Assembly (NCBI RefSeq): GCF_002934605.1
Contig: NZ_PTJC01000005.1
Location: forward strand, 1,612,001-1,676,000
Direction: 5' to 3'
Source of the DNA: Neolewinella xylanilytica
GTDB lineage: Bacteria; Bacteroidota; Bacteroidia; Chitinophagales; Saprospiraceae
Length of the DNA: 64,000 bases
The translations under genes and the position numbers were made by a program. A model generated the notes under the pieces. That model made no database searches. It saw nothing but the letters and a program-made list of their open reading frames with translations, and had not been told where the DNA came from. This document shows positions 17,346 through 24,963 of the stretch, one piece after another. Numbering within the stretch: position 1 is the first letter of the stretch; each line of letters opens with the position of its first letter.

Positions 17346-17353
17346 TACCTTTG
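17346..17353 (+). promoter_or_regulatory. Bacteroidota -7 box TACCTTTG
   Basis: A perfect TAnnTTTG match 22 bases before the ATG at 17375. The upstream palindrome is centred about 33 bases before the middle of this box, which would put it near -41 from the transcription start, the class II activator position. Confidence 0.65.
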
Positions 17354-17374
17354 TATTACCAAAATATCTATACC

Positions 17375-18829
17375 ATGAACGTCGAACAGATCTATACCGG
17401 ATGCCTCGCCCAGGGCGCTTACTACATCGAAAGCGCCGGGGAGGCCGTTATCATCGACCCGCTGCGGGAAACGGGGCCGTACCTGAAAAAACTAGCGGAA
17501 ACCGGTGCCCGGCTGAAGTATATTTTCGAGACCCACTTCCACGCCGATTTCGTCTCCGGCCACCTGGACCTGGCGCGGGAAACCGGGGCGCAGATCGTCT
17601 ACGGACCCCTCGCCGATCCCGACTATGCGATCTACTCCGCCGCCGACGGGGAAGCGCTGCGGGTGGGGGAACTCACCTTCGTAGTGCTTCACACCCCCGG
17701 CCATACCATGGAGAGCAGCACCTTTTTGCTCCGTGACGCCTCCGGCAAGGACTACGCCCTCTTCACGGGCGATACCCTGTTCCTGGGCGACGTCGGTCGG
17801 CCCGACCTCGCCATCAAGCAGGGGGAGGTGACCAAGGAAGACTTGGCCGGCTACCTTTTCAACAGCCTGCGCGGTAAGATCATGCCGCTGGCCGACGACG
17901 TGCTCGTTTACCCCGCCCACGGTGCCGGATCGGCCTGTGGCAAGAACCTGAGTAAGGAGACCTTCGGCCGTCTGGGTGATCAGAAGCGGACCAACTACGC
18001 GCTGCGGGCCGATATGACCCGGGAGGAATTCGTACGGGAAGTGACCGCCGGGCTGACCCCGCCGCCGCAGTACTTCGCCAAAAACGCCCAGATGAATAAG
18101 GGGGGCTACGACCGATTCGACGAGGTACTCGGTCGTGGAAACCGGGCCCTGACCGCCGACAAGTTCGAGCAACTGGCCGAAAGCGAAGACGCCCTGATCC
18201 TGGACGTGCGCGACCGGGCCGACTTCGCCGCCGGCTTCATCCCGAACAGCATCTTTATCGGCATCGACGGGCAGTTCGCCCCCTGGGTGGGCGCCCTTAT
18301 CGTGGACATCAAGCAGCCCATCCTGATCGTGGCCCCCGCCGGCCGGGAGGAAGAGGTGGTGACCCGGCTATCGCGGGTAGGCTACGATACTACCCTCGGC
18401 TACCTCGACGGCGGCATCGCTGCCTGGCGGGCAGCCGGCCGGGAAGTGGATACCATCGAAACGATCTCCGCCACCGAGTTTGCTACCCGGGTGGAGCGGG
18501 GCGGGGTGGACCACATCCTGGATACCCGCAAGCCCACCGAGTTTTTATCCGAGCACCTGGAAGCCGGGGAAAACTTCCCCCTCGACTACATCAACGGGAG
18601 CCGGATGCAGGAACTCGACCGCGAGGAGACCTATTACCTGCACTGTGGCAGCGGTTACCGTTCCCTTATTGCCGCCTCCATCCTGCAGGCCCGGGGCTAC
18701 CGCCACCTGGTGAACGTGGAGGGTGGCTGGAGTGCCATCAAGGATACCGATCTACCCAAAACCGCCTATACCTGTCCGACCAAAATCGATCAGCAAGCGG
18801 TGGACCGAGCCGTCATAGCCGTTTTATAA
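17375..18829 (+). CDS. Persulfide dioxygenase-type MBL hydrolase with two rhodanese domains
   Basis: 484 residues from the ATG at 17375. The metallo-beta-lactamase domain (1-240) has the ETHE1/Blh-type iron motif THFHADFVSGH at 53-63, TPGHT near 109, a GDTLFLGDVGRPDL block and YPAHGAGSACGK. Rhodanese domain 1 (about 260-355) has LDVRDRADF but no active-site Cys. Rhodanese domain 2 (about 370-475) has the loop HCGSGYRS with the catalytic Cys. Such enzymes oxidise glutathione persulfide or similar to sulfite, and the rhodanese part can move the sulfur onto thiosulfate. The gene heads the operon with the YeeE/YedE pair. Confidence 0.92.
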   Translation: MNVEQIYTGCLAQGAYYIESAGEAVIIDPLRETGPYLKKLAETGARLKYIFETHFHADFVSGHLDLARETGAQIVYGPLADPDYAIYSAADGEALRVGELTFVVLHTPGHTMESSTFLLRDASGKDYALFTGDTLFLGDVGRPDLAIKQGEVTKEDLAGYLFNSLRGKIMPLADDVLVYPAHGAGSACGKNLSKETFGRLGDQKRTNYALRADMTREEFVREVTAGLTPPPQYFAKNAQMNKGGYDRFDEVLGRGNRALTADKFEQLAESEDALILDVRDRADFAAGFIPNSIFIGIDGQFAPWVGALIVDIKQPILIVAPAGREEEVVTRLSRVGYDTTLGYLDGGIAAWRAAGREVDTIETISATEFATRVERGGVDHILDTRKPTEFLSEHLEAGENFPLDYINGSRMQELDREETYYLHCGSGYRSLIAASILQARGYRHLVNVEGGWSAIKDTDLPKTAYTCPTKIDQQAVDRAVIAVL

Positions 18830-18845
18830 GTTAAGGTGTTTTTCC

Positions 18846-18882
18846 GGAGGGTTCCCGCATGTGCGGGGCCTTCCCCTTTTTA
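18846..18882 (+). terminator. Probable hairpin terminator or attenuator
   Basis: The CCCGCA-TG-TGCGGG core, extended by pairing GG...CC segments, is followed by CCCCTTTTT. It lies between the persulfide dioxygenase and YeeE/YedE genes, so it may only reduce read-through. Confidence 0.55.
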
Positions 18883-18897
18883 TAACCCCAACCAACT

Positions 18898-19476
18898 ATG
18901 TTAGAAACCATCTCCGGACCCTGGCACTGGTCCGTCAGCGGCATCGCCATCGCGGCCGTTATGTTCATGCTGCTCTACGCCGGTAAGGAATTCGGTGTTT
19001 CCTCCAATCTGCGCACCGCCTGTACCATCGCCGGGGCGGGGCGGAAGTACCCCTTCTTCGACATCGACTGGCGGGCCCAGCAGTGGAACCTGCTCTTCGT
19101 AGGCGGCAGCGTTTTTGGCGGCTTCCTGGCGTACTACGTCTTCCCCTCGCCGGAGCCGGTGCAGATCTCTTCGGAAACCATCGACTATTTGCGTTCGGTG
19201 GGGGTCTCCGCGCCGGGCGAGCAGGTGGGCTCTTCCTACGTGCCGGCGGAGCTGTTCGCCCTTAGCGAGTTCTCCCTCGCCACCCTCCTTACAGTAGTCG
19301 TGGGTGGCTTTCTCATCGGCTTTGGCGCCCGCTGGGCCGGGGGCTGTACGAGCGGGCACGCGATCAGCGGCTTGTCGAATCTCCAGCTACCGTCACTCAT
19401 CGCCGTGATCGGCTTCTTCATCGGCGGACTGGCCATGAGCTGGTTGATCCTTCCCCTCATCCTGCAACTCCAATAA
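18898..19476 (+). CDS. YeeE/YedE-family transporter, first half
   Basis: 192 residues with about five membrane helices. Conserved Cys residues lie in NLRTACTIAGAG near residue 42 and GGCTSGHAISG near 146, the signature of the DUF395/YeeE-YedE thiosulfate and sulfur transport family. In Bacteroidota the carrier is commonly split into two short proteins, and the next gene provides the other half. A periplasmic loop lies at about 85-115. It follows the persulfide dioxygenase gene and presumably brings in reduced sulfur. Confidence 0.9.
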   Translation: MLETISGPWHWSVSGIAIAAVMFMLLYAGKEFGVSSNLRTACTIAGAGRKYPFFDIDWRAQQWNLLFVGGSVFGGFLAYYVFPSPEPVQISSETIDYLRSVGVSAPGEQVGSSYVPAELFALSEFSLATLLTVVVGGFLIGFGARWAGGCTSGHAISGLSNLQLPSLIAVIGFFIGGLAMSWLILPLILQLQ

Positions 19477-19479
19477 CCC

Positions 19480-19893
19480 ATGCACTACTTCACTTATCTC
19501 ACCATCGGGGCCTTCTTCGGCTTCGTGATGACGAAATCGGAGGCCGTTTCCTGGTACCGCATCCAGGAGATGTTCCGCTTCGAGAGCTTTCACATGTACG
19601 GCATCATCGGTACGGCGGTCATCGTCGGGGCGATCGGCATAGCGCTGGCCAAGCGCTTCGACTGGAAGGCCATCCACGGGGAGGAGCTACGGCTTAGACC
19701 CAAGGACTTCAGCGTGCCCCGCTACCTCTACGGCGGCATCCTCTTCGGTCTGGGGTGGGCGCTTACCGGGGCTTGTCCGGGACCGATGTTCGTCCTCCTC
19801 GGCCAGGGCATCTGGCTGATCGGGGCGGTGATCCTGAGCTCCATTTTGGGCACCTTTACCTATGGCGTATTGCGCGACCGATTGCCGCATTAG
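19480..19893 (+). CDS. YeeE/YedE-family transporter, second half (DUF6691-like)
   Basis: 137 residues with four membrane helices and the Cys-containing motif LTGACPGPMFVLLGQG near residue 95. It starts 3 bases after the stop of the first half and is surely co-translated. The two together would make one carrier with paired Cys motifs, as in full-length YeeE. The DUF6691 name is from memory. Confidence 0.88.
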   Translation: MHYFTYLTIGAFFGFVMTKSEAVSWYRIQEMFRFESFHMYGIIGTAVIVGAIGIALAKRFDWKAIHGEELRLRPKDFSVPRYLYGGILFGLGWALTGACPGPMFVLLGQGIWLIGAVILSSILGTFTYGVLRDRLPH

Positions 19894-19898
19894 GGGAC

Positions 19899-20035
19899 TG
19901 TCTTGGCGGGGCGGCTAGTGGTCGCGCGAGTAGTGGTCGGACGGCTAGTCGCCCGACGAGTTTTCGCCCGACGAGTAGTGGTCGGACGGCTAGTCGTCGG
20001 ACGAGGTCACGAAAATTAACCTACGGTTAACATTG
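19899..20035. repeat. Hairpin-rich intergenic element, copy A
   Basis: Repeats of the kind TAGTGGTCGGACGGC and its complement-like GTCGCCCGACGAG are followed by GAAAATTAACCTACGGTTAA, which holds the TTAACC/GGTTAA palindrome. The same order of parts recurs at 22136-22245, so this is one of two related copies around the next two genes. Confidence 0.75.
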
Positions 20036-20108
20036 GCCGCCAGCCACGCGGCAAATTTCGTAATAATCACCACGCAATCTTTCCCCACCCCATCTTCTCA
20101 TATTGCTT

Positions 20109-20130
20109 CGGGGCGCCGCAGCGCGGGAAC
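20109..20130 (-). promoter_or_regulatory. GC-rich element copy 4
   Basis: On the minus strand, GTTCCCGCGCTGCGGCGCCC, followed by CGAAGCAATATG. The orientation is opposite to the gene that starts at 20162. Confidence 0.4.
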
Positions 20131-20161
20131 CAAGCCAATTTCTGAACGTATAACCTGAACC

Positions 20162-21502
20162 ATGAGCATCAAGCAATTCTACGACGAGGGCCTAGCCCAC
20201 GCATCCTATATCGTGTACGCGGACAACGAAGCCGTTGTCATCGACCCGGCCCGGGACTCGCAGCCTTACTATGATTATCTGGGAAAGACGGGCACCAGGC
20301 TGACGGCCATCATCGAGACCCACCCCCACGCCGACTTCGTTTCCGCCCACCTGGAAATGCACGGAACGACTGACGCACCCATCCTGACCAGCGGCAAGAC
20401 CGGCGCCGGCTACCCCCACCGGGCCTTCAACGGGGAGGATACCTTCTCCCTCGGCGACCATACGCTTACCGCCCTAGATACCCCCGGCCACTCGCCGGAC
20501 AGCATCTGCATCCTGCTGACGGATGCCAGTGGCAAGCAACTTGCGGTCTTCACCGGGGATACCCTATTCGTGGGTGACGTCGGTCGCCCGGACCTGCGGG
20601 AATCCGGCGGCGAGGCGGAGAGCAAGAAAGAGCGGCTGGCCAGGGCCATGTACCACAGCCTGCGCGACAAACTGATGCCGCTCGACCCGGGCACCGAAGT
20701 CTACCCCGCCCACGGCGCCGGCAGCCTCTGCGGTAAGGGACTGAGCGACGAGCGCAGCTCCACCATCGGTAAACAACTGAAGGAAAACCCAGCGCTGCAG
20801 GCAATGACCGAAGCCGAATTCGTCGAATGGCTACTGGCCGATCAACCCTTTGTGCCACAGTACTTCCCCTACAACGTGGAGGTGAACAAGCAGGGCGCGC
20901 CGAATCTTCAGGATAGTCTTGCGGATGTACGCCGCGAAACGTACGGATTCACCCCGGAAAAGGAGGTGGTCGTAGTCGATACCCGCGACGAAGCCACCTT
21001 CAAACTCGGCCACCTGCCCGGGGCCCTCAATATCCAGGACGGCGGCAAGTTCGAAACCTGGCTGGGGGCCATGGTAGCGCCGCGTACGCCGTATTACCTC
21101 GTTGCCAAAGATGAGAAGGCGCTGGAGCAGGTTCTTCGCAAAGCCACCAAAATCGGCTACGAATCCTATCTCCGTGCCGCTTTTCCCATGCGCGAATCGG
21201 CTGCTTCGGCCGGCCTCGATCCGCTCGACCTGCCGGACTTCCGGGAACACCCCGAGCACTACACCATCGTGGACGTCCGCAACGGCAGTGAAGTAGCCAA
21301 GGGCAAAATTTTCGCTTCGGCAATCCCCATCCCCCTGCCGGAGTTGCAGGACCGGGTAGGGGAGATCCCTACCGACAAGCCGGTGGTGGTCCACTGTGCC
21401 GGGGGATACCGCTCGGCCATCGCGGCGAGCATCGTTGCGGCGCGGACGAAGGGAGTGGACGTATTCGATCTAAGCGAGGCGGTAAAGGACTTTCAGGATT
21501 GA
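20162..21502 (+). CDS. Second MBL hydrolase/rhodanese protein of the persulfide dioxygenase type
   Basis: 446 residues. The metallo-beta-lactamase motifs are THPHADFVSAH at 57-67, TPGHSPDS near 109, GDTLFVGDVGRPDL and YPAHGAGSLCGKG. Two rhodanese-like domains follow: the first (about 255-345) lacks the catalytic Cys, the second (about 360-440) has HCAGGYRS. It is a diverged paralogue of the 17375 gene product and shares its domain order, including the dead first rhodanese. The role is sulfur oxidation or sulfur transfer. The TlpA-like gene follows 34 bases downstream. I see no Crp-type site before it. Confidence 0.9.
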   Translation: MSIKQFYDEGLAHASYIVYADNEAVVIDPARDSQPYYDYLGKTGTRLTAIIETHPHADFVSAHLEMHGTTDAPILTSGKTGAGYPHRAFNGEDTFSLGDHTLTALDTPGHSPDSICILLTDASGKQLAVFTGDTLFVGDVGRPDLRESGGEAESKKERLARAMYHSLRDKLMPLDPGTEVYPAHGAGSLCGKGLSDERSSTIGKQLKENPALQAMTEAEFVEWLLADQPFVPQYFPYNVEVNKQGAPNLQDSLADVRRETYGFTPEKEVVVVDTRDEATFKLGHLPGALNIQDGGKFETWLGAMVAPRTPYYLVAKDEKALEQVLRKATKIGYESYLRAAFPMRESAASAGLDPLDLPDFREHPEHYTIVDVRNGSEVAKGKIFASAIPIPLPELQDRVGEIPTDKPVVVHCAGGYRSAIAASIVAARTKGVDVFDLSEAVKDFQD

Positions 21503-21536
21503 GCTACCCCGTCACCGATTAATCTCCCCCTACGCT

Positions 21537-22139
21537 ATGTTCCCCACGCTGAAGCGATTCCTCAACACCTGGTTCTTCCCCGGCCTGGTCTTTGGCGGGC
21601 TGTACCTGACGGGACTTCACACTCCGGTAATCGCCTTCGTTCAGCGCGGCATCCTGGCTACCGGGCTTCTCCGACCGGAGACCGACGTGACCCTCCCGAC
21701 GGCCACTACCGTTACGCCGCCGACCACCGACCACCTGAAATTCCGTATGACCGATTCCGCCGGCCGAACCGTCGACGCCCACGCGCTGGCGGGTAAGGTA
21801 ATATTCCTCAACCTGTGGGCCAGCTGGTGCCCGCCCTGCCTGGCGGAGCTGCCGAACATCGCCGCCCTGCATGCCGACTACGCCACGGATCCCGACATCG
21901 CCTTCGTACTGCTTAACGTCGAGGAGGATGTTACCAAAGGCACTGACTACGTCGAGCGCCACGGATTCGATTTTCCGGTCTACCACCTTCGCGGCACACT
22001 ACCGGAAAGCCTCAGTTCCGGCACCCTGCCTACCACCTACGTCATTGCCCCCTCGGGAGAGGTGGTGGTGGCGCGGAAGGGGATGGCGCAGTACGATACC
22101 CGGGCATTTCGGGAGCTACTGGAGCGGCTGCGGCCGTAG
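21537..22139 (+). CDS. TlpA/ResA-like thioredoxin, membrane-anchored
   Basis: 200 residues. A hydrophobic N-terminal anchor spans about 10-45, followed by a thioredoxin fold with the active site WASWCPPC (Cys98 and Cys101) and the cis-Pro segment TLPTTYV. This is a periplasmic thiol-disulfide oxidoreductase. Next to persulfide enzymes it may reduce disulfides or handle sulfane sulfur on partner proteins; that role is inferred from position. Confidence 0.9.
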   Translation: MFPTLKRFLNTWFFPGLVFGGLYLTGLHTPVIAFVQRGILATGLLRPETDVTLPTATTVTPPTTDHLKFRMTDSAGRTVDAHALAGKVIFLNLWASWCPPCLAELPNIAALHADYATDPDIAFVLLNVEEDVTKGTDYVERHGFDFPVYHLRGTLPESLSSGTLPTTYVIAPSGEVVVARKGMAQYDTRAFRELLERLRP

Positions 22140-22245
22140 TGGTCGCGCGAGTATTCGTCGGACCAGTAGTCGTCCGACCACTACTCGTCCGACGAGTTGG
22201 CTACCGACGACCCGGCGAAAATTAACATACGGTTAATATTGGGGC
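22136..22245. repeat. Hairpin-rich intergenic element, copy B
   Basis: It begins inside the stop region of the TlpA-like gene and shows GTAGTGGTCGCGCGAGTA as in copy A, then GTCGGAC/GTCCGAC inverted repeats, then GAAAATTAACATACGGTTAA. Copies A and B frame the 20162 and 21537 genes. Confidence 0.75.
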
Positions 22246-22340
22246 CCACACGGCACGCCCTCCAGGTACTGGGCGGGGCCGGTTGATGCAGGAGTAGGGC
22301 CGATCAAAGGTTTCCCCGCTTTCCAGGGAAAAATGTGGCA

Positions 22341-22364
22341 ATTTTGCGCGGCGGAGCGCGGGTG
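22341..22364 (-). promoter_or_regulatory. GC-rich element copy 5
   Basis: On the minus strand, CACCCGCGCTCCGCCGCG followed by CAAAATTG. It lies 21 bases before the porin start, in reverse orientation. Confidence 0.4.
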
Positions 22365-22384
22365 CAACGCCAAAATCCGATTAG

Positions 22385-23668
22385 ATGAGGCGTGCCGTTC
22401 TCCTTTTTTCCTCGCTGCTAATGACCCTTTCCCTATTCGGGCAATCCGACAGCAGCCGCATTACCCGCCTCCTGGCCGACTACCGGATCAAACCCTCGAT
22501 CGGACTTCAGTTCTGGTCCACCTACAGCATGAATATGCAGGTGTACGATGCGGAGACGGGGACCTACCGACGGGTGGACGATCGCGTGAACGTGCAGTTG
22601 CGGCGCAGTCGCTTCGGACTGAGCGGTCAGCCCTACGAGCGGTTAAAGTTCAATATCGTCACGGCCCTCGATCTGCTGGGGCACGACGTGCTGGCCGCCA
22701 CCCAGGCCGGCAGCCTCAACGGCAATGCCCCCATATTCCGGATCTGGAACGCCTGGCTGCAGTGGCAACTGACACGGGAGAGCGACCGGCTTTACCTGGT
22801 CACCGGCTATTTCCTGCCGCTCATCGGCCGGGAGAGCATCACCCCCGCCCTGCGGAGTACCAGCTTCGAAAAGGCCTGGTCGCAGTTTTACCTCCGCCGG
22901 CAGTTGACGGGCGCCGGATCGGGGCGGGCGCTCGGCCTTATGCTGGCCGGCCAGTACCACGACCCGGGCGGTAACTTTCACCTGACCTACGAGGCGGCCC
23001 TCCAAAATCCCACCTTTACCGCCTACGACGGTAATTCGGTGGGGGAGCGCTACCGTCCGCTGCTGAGTAGTCGGGTGTCGTTTCAGTTTGGCGACGCGGA
23101 GGCGGCAAGCTACTCCGTCACCCGGCGCGTGAACTACTTCGGGGACCGTACCGGGCTGACGGTCAGCCTCACCGCCGCCCGACAGGGGGAGACCGACCTG
23201 TTTAGCTCCAACGAGGCTTACGGATGGGAATGGGTGGGCAATCACGGTCAGTGGCAAGTAGACGGAGAGTACCTTTGGCTGCGCCGGCGACTGGAAACGG
23301 AACCGGTTACCCAACGCTGGGCCGCCCGTACCGGCTACCTGCGCATCAGTCGAAACTGGCCGCTACCGGCGGAGCGCACCCTGCAACCCACGGTGAGCTA
23401 CTGGTGGTTTCGGGGACCGACGACGCGGGAAGCCGTCACCACCGCCCAGCAACTAGAGTTGTATACTGGCAGCGACTCCGGCCTGGACGTCGGGTTCAAT
23501 CTCTACCTGAATCCGGATACGAAGTTTTCCCTCTTCTATGCGCACCGCAGCGGGAGCGCCGGGGCGGGTGATCCGGTGGTGACCAACAACACCTTTTTTC
23601 AGCAAGCGGGCGCGGGATCCGTGCGTCGGGGTTCCTATCTCGGGCTTGGAAGCGTAGTTATCTGGTAG
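22385..23668 (+). CDS. Outer-membrane porin-like beta-barrel protein
   Basis: 427 residues. A signal peptide covers 1-19, ending SLFGQ. The rest is an alternating strand pattern rich in aromatic and Arg residues, with segments such as VNVQLRRSRFGLSGQPYERLK typical of phosphate-selective porin O/P-like barrels. It ends in short strands (GSYLGLGSVVIW) with a C-terminal aromatic. It follows the sulfur genes and could let anions such as sulfate or thiosulfate through the outer membrane. Family match is by pattern only. Confidence 0.7.
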   Translation: MRRAVLLFSSLLMTLSLFGQSDSSRITRLLADYRIKPSIGLQFWSTYSMNMQVYDAETGTYRRVDDRVNVQLRRSRFGLSGQPYERLKFNIVTALDLLGHDVLAATQAGSLNGNAPIFRIWNAWLQWQLTRESDRLYLVTGYFLPLIGRESITPALRSTSFEKAWSQFYLRRQLTGAGSGRALGLMLAGQYHDPGGNFHLTYEAALQNPTFTAYDGNSVGERYRPLLSSRVSFQFGDAEAASYSVTRRVNYFGDRTGLTVSLTAARQGETDLFSSNEAYGWEWVGNHGQWQVDGEYLWLRRRLETEPVTQRWAARTGYLRISRNWPLPAERTLQPTVSYWWFRGPTTREAVTTAQQLELYTGSDSGLDVGFNLYLNPDTKFSLFYAHRSGSAGAGDPVVTNNTFFQQAGAGSVRRGSYLGLGSVVIW

Positions 23669-23691
23669 CTCCGCGGGCGGAGTGAAAAATT

Positions 23692-23706
23692 TTCACCCTA
23701 TTATTA
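23692..23706. promoter_or_regulatory. Palindrome GTGAAAAATTTTCAC
   Basis: A perfect inverted repeat (GTGAAAA-A-TTTTCAC) 54 bases before the SET-domain gene. It could be an operator; the regulator is unknown. Confidence 0.45.
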
Positions 23707-23759
23707 ACAAACAAGGTATTTTTAACCCGCCGCGGAGCAATATCACCCGGGGCCCAACC

Positions 23760-24395
23760 ATGATTCATCCGAATACCCGTCTGCAATTCATCAACCCCAG
23801 TATCGGTTACGGCGTCTTCGCCACCGCCGATATCCCCGAAGGCACCATCGTCTATGTCAAGGACAGCCTCGAGTTGGTGATCACCCCCCAGGATTACGCC
23901 GGCCACGGTCCGGAAATGCGGGAGGTAGTCGACAAGTACTCCTACATCGACGAAAACGGCAACCGCATCGTTAGCTGGGACTTCGCTAAGTACGTCAACC
24001 ACTGCTGTGACTGCAACACGATCAGCACCGGCTACGGCTTCGAAATGGCGATCCGCCCGATCAAGGCCGGAGAGCAGATCACCGACGAATACGGCATCTT
24101 CAATCTCGACATCGAGATGGATCTCATGTGCGGGAAGCCCGGCTGCCGGAAACGCATCGGTCCGGGCGATTTCGATAAGCACTACGAAGTCTGGGACGAG
24201 AAGATTCAACGCTCCATCCCCCGCCTCTTTGCCGTCGACCAGCCCCTGCTGCCCTACCTTACTCCCGCCACCCGGGCCGATCTGGACCGGCTGGAGAACG
24301 ACGCCGATGCCTACCGCTCGGTCTATGCCCTGAAATTTCACGGCAGTACGGACGCGGTGGAAAGCGCGAACCACGTAGCTTCCAATACCAAATAG
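23760..24395 (+). CDS. SET-domain lysine methyltransferase-like protein
   Basis: 211 residues from the ATG at 23760. The SET core is recognisable: GYGVFATADIPEGTIVY at about 16, the VNHCCDCNT motif (equivalent of NHxCxPN) near 80, and GEQITDEYG near 104. A post-SET-like LMCGKPGCRKRIG with two Cys follows at about 125. SET proteins transfer methyl groups from S-adenosylmethionine to lysine side chains. In bacteria the targets are mostly unknown. It is probably monocistronic and ends at a strong hairpin. Confidence 0.88.
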   Translation: MIHPNTRLQFINPSIGYGVFATADIPEGTIVYVKDSLELVITPQDYAGHGPEMREVVDKYSYIDENGNRIVSWDFAKYVNHCCDCNTISTGYGFEMAIRPIKAGEQITDEYGIFNLDIEMDLMCGKPGCRKRIGPGDFDKHYEVWDEKIQRSIPRLFAVDQPLLPYLTPATRADLDRLENDADAYRSVYALKFHGSTDAVESANHVASNTK

Positions 24396-24425
24396 ACGGC
24401 TGCCCGCCGTTCACGCCGCAACATA

Positions 24426-24468
24426 GCCTTACGGATTCGGCGGGATACCTTCCGCCGATCCGTAAGGC
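24426..24468. terminator. Strong hairpin between converging genes
   Basis: GCCTTACGGAT(T)CGGCGG pairs with CCGCCGATCCGTAAGGC, leaving one bulged T and an 8-base loop. It lies between the SET and DUF2809 genes and can serve both. Confidence 0.75.
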
Positions 24469-24501
24469 TCTTGCCTCAACGTGGCCACGGGGCAAGGGCC
24501 G

Positions 24502-24879
24502 TCATCCAGCCCTATCACCGTACCGCCGGTCCAGGGCATACGCTACGATCACGCCCAGGCTATAGGCCACCAGGTCCCCCAGGCTGAATCCCGTGCCGAT
24601 CACGGTCTCCGCGAGCCGGTTGCCCTTTAATCCCAGTACCTCCACGATCCGGAACAGCTGGGCGAATTCGACGGCGAAGGAAAACACCAGCGTCACCACC
24701 GCCAGCGTAAGCGGCGGCCGGGCGACGAAGGTGCGCAGGAAGCAGTAAATCAGGATCACGACCAGGAAGTCACCGCCGTAGGGCCGTACCCACGCGTCCC
24801 GGACGAAAAGGGCGATCGCCACCTCCACGAGGAAAAGGACGACGGTCAGCAGGAAATACCGGGGGCGAAAGGTCAGCAT
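24502..24879 (-). CDS. DUF2809 membrane protein
   Basis: 125 residues with four membrane helices. The patterns are typical of DUF2809: RPYGGDFLVVILIYCFLRTF near 32, SFAVEFAQLF near 67 and the C-terminal GTGFSLGDLVAYSLG near 96. The family is widespread in Bacteroidota and Firmicutes; its function is not known. Single gene. Confidence 0.85.
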   Translation of the reverse strand: MLTFRPRYFLLTVVLFLVEVAIALFVRDAWVRPYGGDFLVVILIYCFLRTFVARPPLTLAVVTLVFSFAVEFAQLFRIVEVLGLKGNRLAETVIGTGFSLGDLVAYSLGVIVAYALDRRYGDRAG

Positions 24880-24963
24880 TGGGGTTGCAAAATAAGCCTA
24901 CAAGCGCGGAGAAGATTTGGTTACCCGATTCCCCTCCACGCTTGTGGCTCATTACCGGTTCGC

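Noticed and set aside
20030-20161. Third Crp/Fnr site before the second MBL-rhodanese gene
   Set aside because: Only a half site (ATCACC near 20067) is seen, and the 51-base spacing to the start does not hold.
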